A stretch of DNA of 64,000 nucleotides from Hankyongella ginsenosidimutans (GCF_005144965.1 NZ_CP039704.1:1612001-1676000), one strand, 5' to 3'. Counted from the stretch's first letter, positions 31,062 to 44,108 are shown. Program-made: numbers and translations. Notes: a model not told the origin generated them from the sequence alone.

Positions 31062-32110
31062 GAGCGTTTGTCGATCAGTCTGGATCATATCCGCACGAAC
31101 TGAAGTAGTTGGCGCATTCGTTGGGCTGGAAGATATCGACGAGCCTGCCGATGAGTTCCCAAAGGCCACTGACGGTGCGTTCGCCGATTTTTCTGAGCAT
31201 GGCTTTGAGCTTCGAGAACGCCTTTTCGATGGGGTTGAAGTCGGGGCTATAGGGTGGGAGGAACATCAGGCTCGCGCCTGCCGCCTCGATCCTTTCGCGG
31301 ACCGAGGCGCGCTTGTGGCTCGACAGATTGTCCATGATGACGACATCGCCGGTCCGTAATTCGGGCACGAGCACCTGGGTAACATAGGCCTCGAACCAGT
31401 CGCCGTTGATCGGGCCGTCGAGCACCATCGGTGCCACCATGCCCGTCATGCGCAGGCCCGCAACCAGCGTCGTGGTTTTGCGATGCCCATGCGGATAGCC
31501 CATTCGCAAGCGCTCGCCTCTCGGGCAGCGGCCATGGCTGCGGGTCATGTTGGTCGCGGTCCACGTCTCGTCGATGAACACGAGGCGCTCTGGTTCGAGG
31601 TCGATCTGTTCCTCGAACCAGTCCAGGCGCTGCTTCAGGACGTCGGGGCGATCCTGCTCAATCGCGTGGCCAGTCTTTTTGCGCGTTATGCCGTGGCGCG
31701 CAAAGAAGCGGTGAAGCCCGGCCACGGAGACGTGCAAGCCGATCTCGACCAGCGCTATACGCAGTTCTTCAAGCGAGATGTCCTTGCGCGCTTCCCAGAT
31801 CGCAAGAATATCCGCCCGCCGCTCTTCGACCCGGCGCGAACGCATGTCGCCCCTTGCGGCTTGGGAGCAAAGCCGCCGGTTGTCCGGCGTTGCCCCTGCC
31901 AACGGATCGCGGTCGAGGGCGCGACTCCGAACCGGGCCGCCGCCGCGCGACAACTCATCCCCTGATCAATCGCCGCCAAAAGCCGCTTGCGCAAATCCAT
32001 CGACAAAGGCTGACCCATCCATCCTGGCCTCCTTCACCAGCGTAAATGATGAATCAGAAATCAGCCCGCAAGGGAATCCCCTTTCGATTCAGACCGCTCG
32101 AAAACCGCTC
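31062..32110 (-). mobile_element. IS630-family insertion sequence, copy 1
   Basis: A 1049-base element with ends GAGCGTTTGTCGA and TCGAAAACCGCTC (imperfect inverted repeats), flanked by TA on both sides (31060-31061 and 32111-32112), the target duplication expected for this family. It contains one transposase reading region on the minus strand. The right TA is shared with MITE family A copy 2. Copy 2 of the IS lies at 44730-47013. Confidence 0.9.
31075..32018 (-). CDS. IS630-family transposase
   Basis: Two overlapping frames. The first, from ATG 32018, encodes the HTH part (MGQPLSMDLRKRLLAAIDQGMSCRAAAARFGVAPSTAIRW). The second carries the winged helix and DDE catalytic domain with VFIDETWT, VIMDNLSSHK and PPYSPDFNPIEKAFSKLK. 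The frame changes at a GGGG run where ..KPQG meets GDMRSRRVEERR (about 31845). The same junction exists in copy 2. IS630 relatives are known to use programmed frameshifting, so this one may be genuine rather than an error. Combined length about 314 residues. Confidence 0.88.
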
Positions 32111-32112
32111 TA

Positions 32113-32302
32113 ACAGGCTGCTGAAAAGTGGTTTCCTGCACTCCAAACGCACAGCCGTCACCCCGGCGAAGGCCGGGGTCCATAACCAACACCTTATATT
32201 CGTTGTATATATATGCGCACATGGATTCCGGCCGGAGTTTATCCCCGTTAGGGGCCGGAATGACGAAATGGAGCTGTATAATTCCACTTTTCAGCAGCCT
32301 GC
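32113..32302. mobile_element. MITE family A, copy 2 (TA-flanked)
   Basis: A 190-base element, ends ACAGGCTGCTGAAAAGTGG and CCACTTTTCAGCAGCCTGC, flanked by TA at 32111-32112 and 32303-32304. Internally it carries the same GACCCCGGCC, GCGCACATGGATTCCGGCC and TGACG blocks as copy 1 in reverse order. No coding capacity. Confidence 0.8.
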
Positions 32303-32307
32303 TAAGC

Positions 32308-34270
32308 CTAGATCTCCACCTGACTGCCAAGTTCGACCACGCGGTTGGTCGGTAGTTTGAAGAACACCATGGCGGTTGCCGCGTTGCGCAACATCCAGGA
32401 GAAAATCTTCTCGCGCCAGATCGCCATGCCCGGATGCTCGGAAGCAATGAGCGTCTGGCGGGAAAGAAAGAAGCTCGTCTCCATCATCTTGAACTTCAGG
32501 CCCTTTTCGGCCGCCAGGCCAAGTGCCATCGGCACATCGGCCTCCTGCATGAAGCCGTAGTGTACCAGCAGGCGGTAGAAGCCGTTGCCGAGTTCCGTAA
32601 TCTCGATGCGCTGGTCGTCCGGCACATAGGGGATATTGTCGATCATCACGGTGAGGAACACGATCCGCTCGTGCAGCACCCGGTTGTGTTTCATGTTGTG
32701 CAGCAGGGCGTGCGGCACGCCGTCCGATGTCGAGGTCAGGAACACGGCGGTGCCGCCGACCCGGGTCGCGGTGTCGCAGGCAGAGCGGATGAACACTTCG
32801 ATCGGCATGGCGGAGGCGCGCATCTTGGCGATCATCAGCTTGCGGCCGCGACTCCAGGTGGTCATCAGCAGCAGGATGACGGCGGCGATGGCGAGCGGCA
32901 CCCACCCGCCGTCCAGCACCTTGGTCAGGTTGGCCCCGAGATAGGCGAGGTCTACGAACAGGAACAAGGCAATCAGCAGCGCCCCTTGCCAGGCGCGCCA
33001 GCGCCACAGGCTGAAAATCACGACCGCCAGCAGGATCGTGTCGATGGTCATGGCACCTGTGACCGCCACGCCATAGGCCGCCGCCAGATTGGAGGAGGAC
33101 TGGAAGGTCACTACCAGCAAAGCGACGCAGACCATCAGCGCCCAGTTTATAAACGGCACGTATATCTGTCCCTGCGCGCGTGCCGAGGTATGCATCACGC
33201 CGAGCCGAGGCAGGAAGCCGAGCTGGATCGCCTGCTGTGTGACCGAAAAGGCCCCGGAAATCACTGCCTGGCTGGCGATCATAGCAGCCATGGTGGCCAG
33301 GATCACCAGCGGCACCAGCAGCCAATCCGGTGCCAGCAGATAGAAGGGGCTGCGGATCGCGCTTGGGTCAGCGAGCAGCAGCGCGCCTGACCGAAGTAGT
33401 TCAGCACCAACGCCGGCAGGACGATCCACAGCCACGAGAGCGAGATCGGCTTGCGCCCAAAGTGGCCCATATCGGCATACAACGCCTCGGCCCCGGTCAC
33501 CGCAAGGACAACCGCGCCCAGCGCCAGAAAGGCGGTCGTACCATCCAGGATGAAGAACTGGATCGCATACCAGGGTTCACGGCCTGCAACACCTGCGGCG
33601 CATGCAGTAGCCCCTGAATGCCGAGCCCGGCCAGGGTAAGGAAATAGGTGAGCGTAATCGGCCCGAACAGCGCGCCAACCTTGGCCGTGCCGTTGCGCTG
33701 CAACACAAACAGGTCGATCAGGATAGCCAGCGACACCGGCACGACGATTTCGGTGAACGCCGGGCTGACGATGCTGAGCCCCTCGACCGCGCCGAGGACG
33801 GAGACCGCTGGCGTGATCATGCTGTCGCCATAGAACAACGCCGTGGCCAGCACCCCGAGCAGCACCAGACCGCGAGTCCAGCGCTTGGACGCCAGCCGGC
33901 TGGAAACCAGCGCCAGCAGCGCCAGCGAGCCGCCTTCGCCACGGTTGTCGGCGCGCATGGTGAACATCACGTACTTGACTGTCACCACCAGCATCATCGA
34001 CCAGAGGATGAGGCTGAGCACGCCAAGGATGTGCGGCTCGTCGACCGGCAGCGGGTGGTGGCCAGCGAAGGTTTCGCGCAGGGCATAAAGCGGGCTGGTG
34101 CCGATGTCACCGAAGACGACGCCGATCGCGCCGATCATCAGTTTCGGCAGGCTGCGGCCATGGCCGGCGTGGCCATGCAAAGCGGCGTGGGCGCTGTCGG
34201 ATGCAGCGCCGGCGGCAGGAGTGTGGGGGTCAAGGGAGAACTCGTGTCGAACCGCTTGGCGCAGCAGCAT
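32308..34270 (-). CDS. kup: KUP-family potassium transporter
   Basis: Proton-coupled K+ uptake protein of the inner membrane, about 654 residues. [22 protein letters not shown] (family signature), the run of transmembrane segments [73 protein letters not shown], and later [27 protein letters not shown] are typical. A cytoplasmic C-terminal domain ([43 protein letters not shown]) follows. I take ATG 34270 in preference to TTG 34279. Breaks at about 33570, 33500 and 33395. Confidence 0.93.
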
Positions 34271-34403
34271 GCCCGGCAAGGGATGAACGGAAGTGGGTCA
34301 CAAGGGTCTCGCCGATTGTTGAATCGCCAGCGTACCGAATGCTGCACTGCACCGCAATGCAGTCAGGCCTGTTAGCACAACCCGCCAGCCATCACAAGCG
34401 ACG

Positions 34404-34775
34404 CCCGCTACTGGTATAGTGGGTCATCTTGAGTAAACCGCTCGTGGTGAGCCAGGACGAACCACGAGCCGCTCACCCCTTCGTCAAGCTCAGGGTGAGC
34501 GGCAGAATTTCAAACTGAGACACTACCCCGCTACTGGTATAGTGGGTCATCTTGAGTAAACCGCTCGTGGTGAGCCAGGACGAACCACGAGCCGCTCACC
34601 CCTTCGTCAAGCTCAGGGTGAGCGGCAGAATTTCAAACTGAGACACTACCCCGCTACTGGTATAGTGGGTCATCTTGAGTAAACCGCTCGTGGTGAGCCA
34701 GGACGAACCACGAGCCGCTCACCCTTCGTCAAGCTCAGGGTGAGCGGCAAAATTTCAAAATGACCCACTACCCCG
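34404..34775. repeat. Three tandem 123-bp units of repeat family C
   Basis: The unit starting at CTACTGGTATAGTGGGTCAT occurs at 34408, 34531 and 34654; a stub is at 34776. The first two are 123 bases apart, the last interval is 122 because one CCCC is CCC. Each unit ends with TTTCAAACTGAGACACTACC (the third with a variant) and contains the facing arms CTCGTGGTGAG / CTCAGGGTGAGCGG. The array ends on the last bases of ftsY, whose stop codon lies in the stub. Other family C copies are at 56232-56345 and 56875-56986. With this array the 505-base kup-ftsY gap has no room for a gene. Confidence 0.85.
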
Positions 34776-35704
34776 CTACTGCCCGGCGCCGGTAAGTGCG
34801 GCAGCGAAGCTGGCAGCGTCGAACGGGCGCAGATCATCCATCTGCTCGCCGACTCCGATGGCATGGATCGGCAGGCGGAACTGCTCGGCCGCTGCGACCA
34901 GAACGCCGCCGCGCGCTGTGCCGTCGAGCTTGGTCATCACCAGGCCCGTGACGCCGGCGATCTCCTCGAACACCGCAATCTGGCTCAAGGCATTCTGGCC
35001 GGTGGTCGCATCGAGCACCAGCACGGTCTCGTGCGGGGCGCTGGCGTCCAGCTTGGCGATCACCCGGCGCACCTTGGCCAGCTCGGCCATCAGGTCCTTC
35101 TTGTTCTGCAGCCGGCCGGCGGTGTCGATCAGCAGGATGTCGACGCCTTGCGCGCGCGCCTGTTCCAGGGCAGCAAACGCCAGCCCGGCGGCGTCGCCGC
35201 CTTCGCGGGTTGTCACCACCTCTGCACCCAGCCGCTCGCCCCACACCTGGAGTTGCGCAATGGCCGCCGCGCGGAAGGTGTCGCCGGCCGCCAGCATGAC
35301 GCTGCGCCCCTGCGCCTGGAACAGGTGGGCGAGCTTGGCGATCGTCGTGGTCTTGCCGGAGCCGTTGACGCCGACCACGAGGATCACGTGCGGGCGGGCG
35401 GCACCTTCGGCCAGCGGTTTTCCAGCGGCTGCATCAGTGCGGCGATGTGGTCGGCGAGGATCGCCTTCACTTCGGCGTCCGTCACGTCCTTGTCGTAGCG
35501 TTCAGCGGCCAGCCGGGCGCGGACCGCAGCGGCGGTCTTCAGGCCGAGGTCGGCCGAGATCAGCGCTTCCTCGATCTCGTCGAGCATGGCGTCGTCGAGC
35601 CGCGCCTTGGTGAACAGGCCGGTGATGGCGCTGGAGACCTTGGCGCTGGAGCGCGACAGGCCCTGGGTCAGGCGGGCGAACCAGCCGCGTTTCTCGTCGG
35701 TCAT
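34776..35704 (-). CDS. ftsY: Signal recognition particle receptor
   Basis: SRP receptor GTPase that docks nascent membrane proteins, about 310 residues. Acidic/charged N-terminus MTDEKRGWFARLTQGLSRSS, helical N domain (LDEIEEALISADLGLKTAAAVRARL), and NG domain: GVNGSGKTTTIAKLA, AGDTFRAAAIAQLQVWGERLGAEVV, LIDTAGRLQNKKDLMAELAKVRRV, VLDATTGQNALSQIAVFEE, VMTKLDGTARGGVLVAAAE, HAIGVGEQMDDLRPFDA. One break at about 35390. This gene is essential in bacteria, so the break must be an artefact or be tolerated. ATG 35704 overlaps the mtaB stop by four bases. Confidence 0.95.
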
Positions 35705-36954
35705 AGGGCCTCGGCAGTGACAAAAGTATCGGCAGCCGCGACGATGCGCACGCGCAGCAATGCGCCGTGGCGCGCGGGGTGGCGCAGCCGCGCCAGTGCA
35801 TAGTGCGGCGTATGGCCGGATGTGCCGTCGCCCTCCACCACGATCTCGGCCTCCTGGCCGACCATGGTGTTCAGCCAGGCCGCGTGTCGCGCGGCACCGA
35901 GTGCGCGCAACTGCGCGGCGCGTTCCTTGCGCACGCCGATCGGCACCTGCGGCATGCGCGCGGCTGGCGTGCCTGTGCGCGCGGAATAGGGAAACACGTG
36001 CAGGGTGGTGAGGCCGCAAGCGTCGACCAGGTCCAGCGTCCGGGCGAACGCGGCTTCTGACTCGGTCGGAAAGCCCGCGATCAGGTCCGCGCCGAACGCC
36101 ACATCCGGCCGGCGTGCGCGCACCTCCGCGCAGAAGTGGATCGCGTCGTCCCGGTTGTGCCGCCGCTTCATGCGCTTCAGGATCATGTCGTCGCCGTGCT
36201 GGAGCGAGAGGTGGATGTGCGGCATGACCCGCGTTTCGCCGACGATCGCCTCCAGCAGCGCTTCATCGACTTCGATCTGGTCGATCGAGGAGAGCCGCAG
36301 GCGCTTCAGGTCCGGCACGAAGCGCAGGATCCGCTGCACGAGGGTACCAAGCGTCGGCGCGCCGGGCAGGTCCGCGCCCCAGGACGTCAGGTCGACCCCG
36401 GTGAGCACGACCTCGGCATAGCCCTGGTCGACGAGGCGCTGGATGCGCTCAACCGCTTGCCCGGCCGGCACCGAGCGCGACGGCCCGCGCCCGAACGGAA
36501 TGATGCAGAAGGTGCAGCGATGGTCGCAGCCGTTCTGCACCTCGACGAAGGCGCGCGCCCGGTCGCTGAGGCCGTCGACCATATGCCCAGCCGTCTCGCG
36601 CACCTGCATGATGTCGTTGACGCGGATCGGGGTGTTGGCGCCGTCATCAAGCCGGAACTGCCGCGCCTCCAGCTTTTCCGCGTTGCCGAGTACGCGGGCG
36701 ACGCCGGGCAGGGCAGCAAAGCTTTCCGGGTCGATCTGCGCGGCGCAGCCGGTGACGACGATCCGCGCATCCGGGTCGTCGCGGTGCGTGCGGCGGATGG
36801 TCTGGCGCGCCTGGCGCACGGCCTCAGCAGTGACCGCGCAGGTGTTGACCACCACCAGGCGCGGGTCGCCCGCCGCCTCGGCGTGGCGGCGCATCGTCTC
36901 GGTCTCCACCATGTTGAGGCGGCAGCCGAAGTTGATCATGCGGGGTGCGGTCAT
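35701..36954 (-). CDS. mtaB: tRNA (t6A37) methylthiotransferase
   Basis: Intact radical-SAM enzyme of 417 residues converting t6A to ms2t6A at position 37 of tRNA. N-terminal UPF0004 domain with iron-sulfur cysteines (NFGCRLNMVE, VVNTCAVT, VTGCAAQ), radical SAM motif GCDHRCTFCIIP (CxxxCxxC), and a C-terminal TRAM-like region. The NTCAVTAEA and IRRTHR pattern fits MtaB rather than MiaB or RimO. Coupled to ftsY by overlap. The N-terminus starts MTAPRMINFGCRLN with no room upstream for dapF. Confidence 0.93.
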   Translation of the reverse strand: MTAPRMINFGCRLNMVETETMRRHAEAAGDPRLVVVNTCAVTAEAVRQARQTIRRTHRDDPDARIVVTGCAAQIDPESFAALPGVARVLGNAEKLEARQFRLDDGANTPIRVNDIMQVRETAGHMVDGLSDRARAFVEVQNGCDHRCTFCIIPFGRGPSRSVPAGQAVERIQRLVDQGYAEVVLTGVDLTSWGADLPGAPTLGTLVQRILRFVPDLKRLRLSSIDQIEVDEALLEAIVGETRVMPHIHLSLQHGDDMILKRMKRRHNRDDAIHFCAEVRARRPDVAFGADLIAGFPTESEAAFARTLDLVDACGLTTLHVFPYSARTGTPAARMPQVPIGVRKERAAQLRALGAARHAAWLNTMVGQEAEIVVEGDGTSGHTPHYALARLRHPARHGALLRVRIVAAADTFVTAEAL

Positions 36955-37069
36955 GGCCGCTGCTCTATCGGCTTTTTGCCGCTGTCAGTCCCTGACCCGC
37001 CAGCGGCAGTCCGTTCTGGATTTGCCGCGCCAAAGCCTGTAGCGACAGCCCGATTTACAAGGGTCTGTC

Positions 37070-38648
<1,579 letters not shown>

Positions 38649-38652
<4 letters not shown>

Positions 38653-39381
38653 CGGATCAGGACCCGACCACGATCCGTCGCCTCTACGGGCGCGCCAAGG
38701 GCCACAAGCTGCGCGAGCGCCAGCAGGCGCTGATGGATACGCTCTACCCTAAGCTGGCGCTCGGCCTGCCGGAGACCATTCCCGGTGCGACCCCTGAGGA
38801 CCGCACGGCCGGCCCGGCGGTGCTCGACCCCGTGGCGCTGTTCGACACCGTTGACGATGTCTGGCTGGAAATCGGCTTCGGTGGCGGCGAGCATCTGGCC
38901 TGGCAGGCCGCCCATCATCCGCGTGTTGGCATGATCGGCTGCGAGCCGTTCCTCAACGGCATGGTCAGCCTGCTCGGCAAGGTCGAGGGCATGACCAACG
39001 TGCGGGTGCACCGGGGCGATGCGCTGGATGTGCTGGAGCGGCTGCCGCCGGCTTGTCTGGGCCGCGCCTTCCTGCTGCACCCGGACCCTGGCCGAAGGCG
39101 CGCCACGCCAAGCGCCGGTTCGTCAATCCCGGGCCGCTGGCAGCCTCGCGCGGGCCATGAAGCCGGGTGCCGAATTGCGCATCGGCACCGACGATCCGAC
39201 CTACATGCAGTGGACCCTGATGCAGATGCAGCGCCAACCCTGGTTCGACTGGATCGTCGAGACGGCGGCAGACTGGCAGGCGCGCTTACCGGACTGGCCG
39301 CCGACCCGCTACGAGCAGAAGGCGCTGCGCCAGGGCAAGACCGTCTGGTACTTCCGCTATCGCCGCCGGGCGGCGAACTGA
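38649..39381 (+). CDS. trmB: tRNA (guanine-N7-)-methyltransferase
   Basis: SAM-dependent enzyme methylating G46 of tRNA, about 245 residues. IRRLYGRAKGHKLRERQQALMDTLYP (family start), the SAM site WLEIGFGGGEHLAWQA, MIGCEPFLNGMVSLL, the signature LHPDPWPKARHAKRRFVN (read across a break), GAELRIGTDDPTYMQWTL, and RYEQKALRQGKTVWYFRYRR. Two breaks close together at about 39083 and 39142. GTG start at 38649 overlaps the ABC-F stop by four bases. Confidence 0.92.
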
Positions 39382-39517
39382 CGCACTGGCATACCGGCTG
39401 TCACAAAGGCGCGGTATACTGCGTCTTGATGACCCGCGATTGACCTGCTTCTCCCTCCCTCGCGGAGGGTAGGGGAGAGATAAGTGGCCATACATTGAAC
39501 GATCAAAGGAGACTGCG

Positions 39518-41398
39518 ATGTCCGCCACACCCCTCGCCACCCTGATCGACAACCGCCTCAGCCGTCGCGGGTTCATGACGGCGGTGGCCGCGACGCCACT
39601 GGTCGCGGGCTGTGCGACCGCCGGCGCGCCATCGTCGGCGGGTGCATCAAGACCGGTCGGGCCCTACCCGGACTTCGCCGAGATCAGCCACGGCGCGGAC
39701 GAGCGGCTGCATGTCGCGGACGGCCATACAGCGCAGGTGCTGATCCGCTGGGGCGACCCGGTGACGGCGGATGCGCCGCCGTTCGACCCATATAAGCAAA
39801 GCGCGGCCGCACAGCTGAAGCAGTTCGGCTACAACAACGACTATGTGGCGTTCATCGCGCTGCCGGCGCGCGCGGGCGAGGCGGATCGCGGCATGCTGTG
39901 CGTCAACCACGAATATACCAGCCCCGGCCTGATGTTCCCGAAAGACGGCCCCTTGAGCGAGGCCGAACGCGTCGACATCGAACTCGCCGCCAGCGGTCTC
40001 AGCGCCGTCGAGATCGTCAAGCGCGGCAACGTCTGGTCCCTTGATCGCACCAGTCCGTTCAATCGCCGCTTCGCCGCCCTGGACACGGTGTTCGAAGTCC
40101 ATGGACCGGCACGCGGACATGCGCGCATGCAAACCCCTGAGGATACATCCGGCACGCGGGTGATCGGCACGCTTGCCAACTGCGCCGGCGGCAGCACGTC
40201 ATGGGGCACCTACCTCTCGGGCGAGGAAAATTTCGACTTCTATTTCAATGGCCCGGTTCCGATCGGCGGCCTAGACCCGCAAACCGGTACGGTGTTCCGT
40301 GAAGTGCAGGCCATAGAGCGCAACACCGGCTGGTGGAAGCACCACCCGCGCTTCGACCTGACCCGGCCCGGCAACAACGAGGCGAACCGCTTCGGCTGGA
40401 TCGTCGAGATCGACCCGCTCGACCCCAGCGTGCCACCCAAGAAGCGTACGGCACTTGGCCGCATGAAGCACGAGGGCGCGGAGACTGTTGTCGCGCCGGA
40501 CGGGCGGCTGGTGGTCTACACCGGCGACGACGAAAAGATGCAGCACCTCTATCGCTTCGTCTCGCGGGACAAGGTCGACCGCTCGAACCGCGCGGCCAAC
40601 CGCGACCTGCTGGACCATGGCGTGCTGTCGGTCGCGCGCTTCGACGCTGACGGCCTGACCTGGCTGCCGCTGGTGTTCGGGCAGGGGCCGCTGACGCCGG
40701 ACAATCGCTTCTTCGCCCAAGCCGACGTGATGATCGACGCGCGTCGTGCCGCCTACCTGCTGGGCGCGACCCCGCTGGATCGTCCGGAGGATGTCCAGCC
40801 GAACCCGGTCAACGGCCGCATCTACCTCATGCTCACCAACAACCGTGACCGCACGGTGGCAGGGGCTGCCAATCCCCGGCTGGCCAACGCCTTCGGCCAT
40901 ATCGTCGAGCTGCTGCCGCCAGCCGGCGACCATACGGCGGACCGGTTCGGCTGGGATATCCTGGTGCTGTGCGGCGACCCCGCGAAGAATATCGGCGCAC
41001 GCTACAACCCGCGCACGAGTGCCAACGGCTGGTTTGCGGCACCGGACAACTGCACGATCGATCCGCAGGGGCGGCTCTGGATCGCGACTGATCAGGGCAG
41101 CAACTGGCGCGAGACCGGCACGGCGGATGGCGTCTGGGCGCTCGGCACCGAAGGCGCGGACCGCGGGCTGGCGCGCATGTTCTTCCGGGCACCGATCGGG
41201 GCTGAGATGTGCGGCCCTTGCTTCGCGCCGGACGGGCGCACCTTCTTCGTCGCGGTGCAGCACCCGGCAGCGGACGGCATCAGTGGCTCGACGTTTGACG
41301 CGCCGGCCACCCGCTGGCCCGATTTCGACCCCAAGATGCCGCCCCGCCCGTCTGTGGTTGCGATTACGCGGGATGATGGCGGCGTGGTCGGCGGCTAG
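39518..41398 (+). CDS. phoX: PhoX-family (DUF839) phosphatase
   Basis: Intact 626-residue protein. Twin-arginine signal SRRGFMTAVAATPLVAGCA, here with a possible lipobox VAGC, sends it folded to the periplasm. Conserved PhoX features are GMLCVNHEYTSPGLMFP, CAGGSTSWGTYLSGEENF, GWIVEIDPLDP, ALGRMKHEGAETV, YTGDDE, and FAAPDNCTIDPQGRLWIATDQGSN. PhoX enzymes are Ca/Fe-dependent alkaline phosphatases used under phosphate starvation. No obvious Pho box was found in the short gap. Shine-Dalgarno AAAGGAG lies eight bases before ATG. Convergent with nth, stops overlapping by four bases. Confidence 0.92.
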   Translation: MSATPLATLIDNRLSRRGFMTAVAATPLVAGCATAGAPSSAGASRPVGPYPDFAEISHGADERLHVADGHTAQVLIRWGDPVTADAPPFDPYKQSAAAQLKQFGYNNDYVAFIALPARAGEADRGMLCVNHEYTSPGLMFPKDGPLSEAERVDIELAASGLSAVEIVKRGNVWSLDRTSPFNRRFAALDTVFEVHGPARGHARMQTPEDTSGTRVIGTLANCAGGSTSWGTYLSGEENFDFYFNGPVPIGGLDPQTGTVFREVQAIERNTGWWKHHPRFDLTRPGNNEANRFGWIVEIDPLDPSVPPKKRTALGRMKHEGAETVVAPDGRLVVYTGDDEKMQHLYRFVSRDKVDRSNRAANRDLLDHGVLSVARFDADGLTWLPLVFGQGPLTPDNRFFAQADVMIDARRAAYLLGATPLDRPEDVQPNPVNGRIYLMLTNNRDRTVAGAANPRLANAFGHIVELLPPAGDHTADRFGWDILVLCGDPAKNIGARYNPRTSANGWFAAPDNCTIDPQGRLWIATDQGSNWRETGTADGVWALGTEGADRGLARMFFRAPIGAEMCGPCFAPDGRTFFVAVQHPAADGISGSTFDAPATRWPDFDPKMPPRPSVVAITRDDGGVVGG

Positions 41399-42057
41399 GT
41401 CAGTTTCTCCGGCCAGAGGCAGAGGTCGCGCACCGGGCAAGTCGGGCATTTGGGCGCGCGCGCGGTGCAGGTGTAGCGCCCGTGCAGAATGAGCCAGTGG
41501 TGGGCGTCGCGCCGGTAGGGCTTGGGCAGCACGGCCATCAGCGCTTCCTCGACCGCCAGCGGAGTCTTGCCGGGGGCAAGGCCGAGCCGGTTGGACACCC
41601 GGAAGATATGGGTGTCGACCGCGCAGGTCTCATCGCCGAACGCGACATTGAGCACGACATTGGCGGTCTTGCGGCCGACACCGGGCAGTGCCTCCAGCGC
41701 CGTGCGGTCATGCGGCACTTCACCGCCATGTTCGCGCACCAGGATCTCGGACAGGGCGATGACGTTCTTCGCCTTGGCGTTGAACAGGCCGATGGTGCGG
41801 ATGTGCCGGGTCAGGCCCTCGAGCCCGAGGGCGAGCATCTGCTGCGGCGTTGTTACCGTCGCGAACAGCGCGCGCGTCGCCTTGTTGACCCCGGCGTCGG
41901 TCGCCTGCGCAGAGAGCACCACCGCCACCAGCAGGGTGTAGGTGTTCACATAATCCAGCTCGGTGCGTGGCGCGGGATTGGCCGCGGACAGACGCGCGAA
42001 CAGAGCTTCGATTGCGTCCTGTGTCATGCGTCGAGGGTTTTGCGGATTTTCAGCCAT
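41395..42057 (-). CDS. nth: Endonuclease III
   Basis: Intact 220-residue DNA glycosylase/AP lyase for oxidised pyrimidines. Helix-hairpin-helix EALPGVGRKTANVVLNVAF with the catalytic Lys of GRKTAN, catalytic Asp in AVDTHIFRVSNRLGL, and a C-terminal [4Fe-4S] cluster set CTARAPKCPTCPVRDLC (C-x6-C-x2-C-x5-C). The N-terminus TELDYVNTYTLLVAVVLSAQATD is typical. Confidence 0.96.
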   Translation of the reverse strand: MAENPQNPRRMTQDAIEALFARLSAANPAPRTELDYVNTYTLLVAVVLSAQATDAGVNKATRALFATVTTPQQMLALGLEGLTRHIRTIGLFNAKAKNVIALSEILVREHGGEVPHDRTALEALPGVGRKTANVVLNVAFGDETCAVDTHIFRVSNRLGLAPGKTPLAVEEALMAVLPKPYRRDAHHWLILHGRYTCTARAPKCPTCPVRDLCLWPEKLT

Positions 42058-42116
42058 GTCGTCGCAGTGGCGCGGCCGTCCTTGTTTGGCAAGGGGCTGT
42101 GCGCTAGCTCTTGCAC

Positions 42117-43291
<1,175 letters not shown>

Positions 43292-43336
43292 CTCATGCTC
43301 CTATCCTGCGTGCTCCAAAATCGGTAGAACGCGTTC

Positions 43337-44047
43337 ATGACCGATTACAAGCGCATAGTGGTGCTGACCGGTGCCGGCATCTCGGCGGAGTCGGGCCTTG
43401 CCACGTTCCGCGGCCCCGACGGGCTGTGGGAGGGCCATCGGGTCGAGGATGTGGCGACGCCGGAGGCGTTCGCGCGCAATCCGGACCTCGTCCACAATTT
43501 CTACAATTTGCGCCGCGCCGCACTTGCGCCGGTCGCGCCGAACCCCGCGCACTTTGCGCTTGCCCGCCTGGAAAGGAACTCGCGGCACGCGGCGGCCAGT
43601 TGCTGCTGGTCACGCAGAACGTCGACGATCTGCATGCGCGGGCCGGGTCCACGCAGCTGATCCATATGCATGGCGAACTGATGCGTGGCTGGTGCCGGGC
43701 ATGCGATGCGCGGTTTCCCTGGGCAGGCGCGATGGGACAGGGAGTCCATGCCCGGCCTGTGGTCGGGCCGGCTTCGTGCGCCCGGATATCGTGTGGTTCG
43801 GCGAAATGCCTATGCCATGGATCGGATCGATGAGGCACTGGCGGCCTGCGACCTGTTCGTCTCCATCGGGACGTCGGGCAATGTCTATCCGGCAGCAGGC
43901 TTCGTCTCGGCGGTGCGCTATTATCGCAAGGCGCATACCCTGGAGCTGAACCTCGAGCCGTCGGTGGGCAGCGCCCACTTCCACGAAGCGCGCCATGGCC
44001 CTGCCGGCGTACTGGTGCCGCAATGGGTGGCGAGCCTCCACATCTAG
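43337..44047 (+). CDS. NAD-dependent protein deacylase (sirtuin, CobB-type)
   Basis: Class III sirtuin, about 237 residues. NAD-binding [39 protein letters not shown], catalytic His in HMHGEL, zinc cysteines in WCRACDARF and [21 protein letters not shown], and [15 protein letters not shown]. The Y..R pair expected for desuccinylase activity is at [10 protein letters not shown], consistent with a SIRT5-like acyl preference. Breaks at about 43580, 43745 and 43810, each a one-base loss. Despite the historic name it has no role in B12 synthesis here. Symbol withheld because cobB is ambiguous. Confidence 0.92.
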
Positions 44048-44106
44048 AGCGATTTCCAATCGGATGGAGTCATCCGATGGTTAAGAAATCGCGGTAAAAC
44101 AAAAGT
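44047..44106. repeat. Repeat family D, copy 2
   Basis: GAGCGATTTCCAATCGGATGG to TAAGAAATCGCGGTAAAACA, flanked by TA (44045-44046) and followed by TATA. Opposite orientation to the copies at 31001 and 47271. Inner palindrome CGGATGG..CATCCG. Confidence 0.65.
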
Positions 44107-44108
44107 AT

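Noticed and set aside
31800-31900. IS630 transposase frame change considered a sequencing error like the others
   Set aside because: Both IS copies show it and the family is known for programmed frameshifting, so I left it undecided rather than counting it as an error.
34404-34780. Tandem repeats considered as a CRISPR array
   Set aside because: Units are directly abutting 123-bp copies without variable spacers, and no cas genes are near.
43337-44047. Sirtuin taken as a cobalamin gene because of the name cobB
   Set aside because: Motifs are those of an NAD-dependent deacylase; it is far from the cob operon and the name is a historical coincidence.
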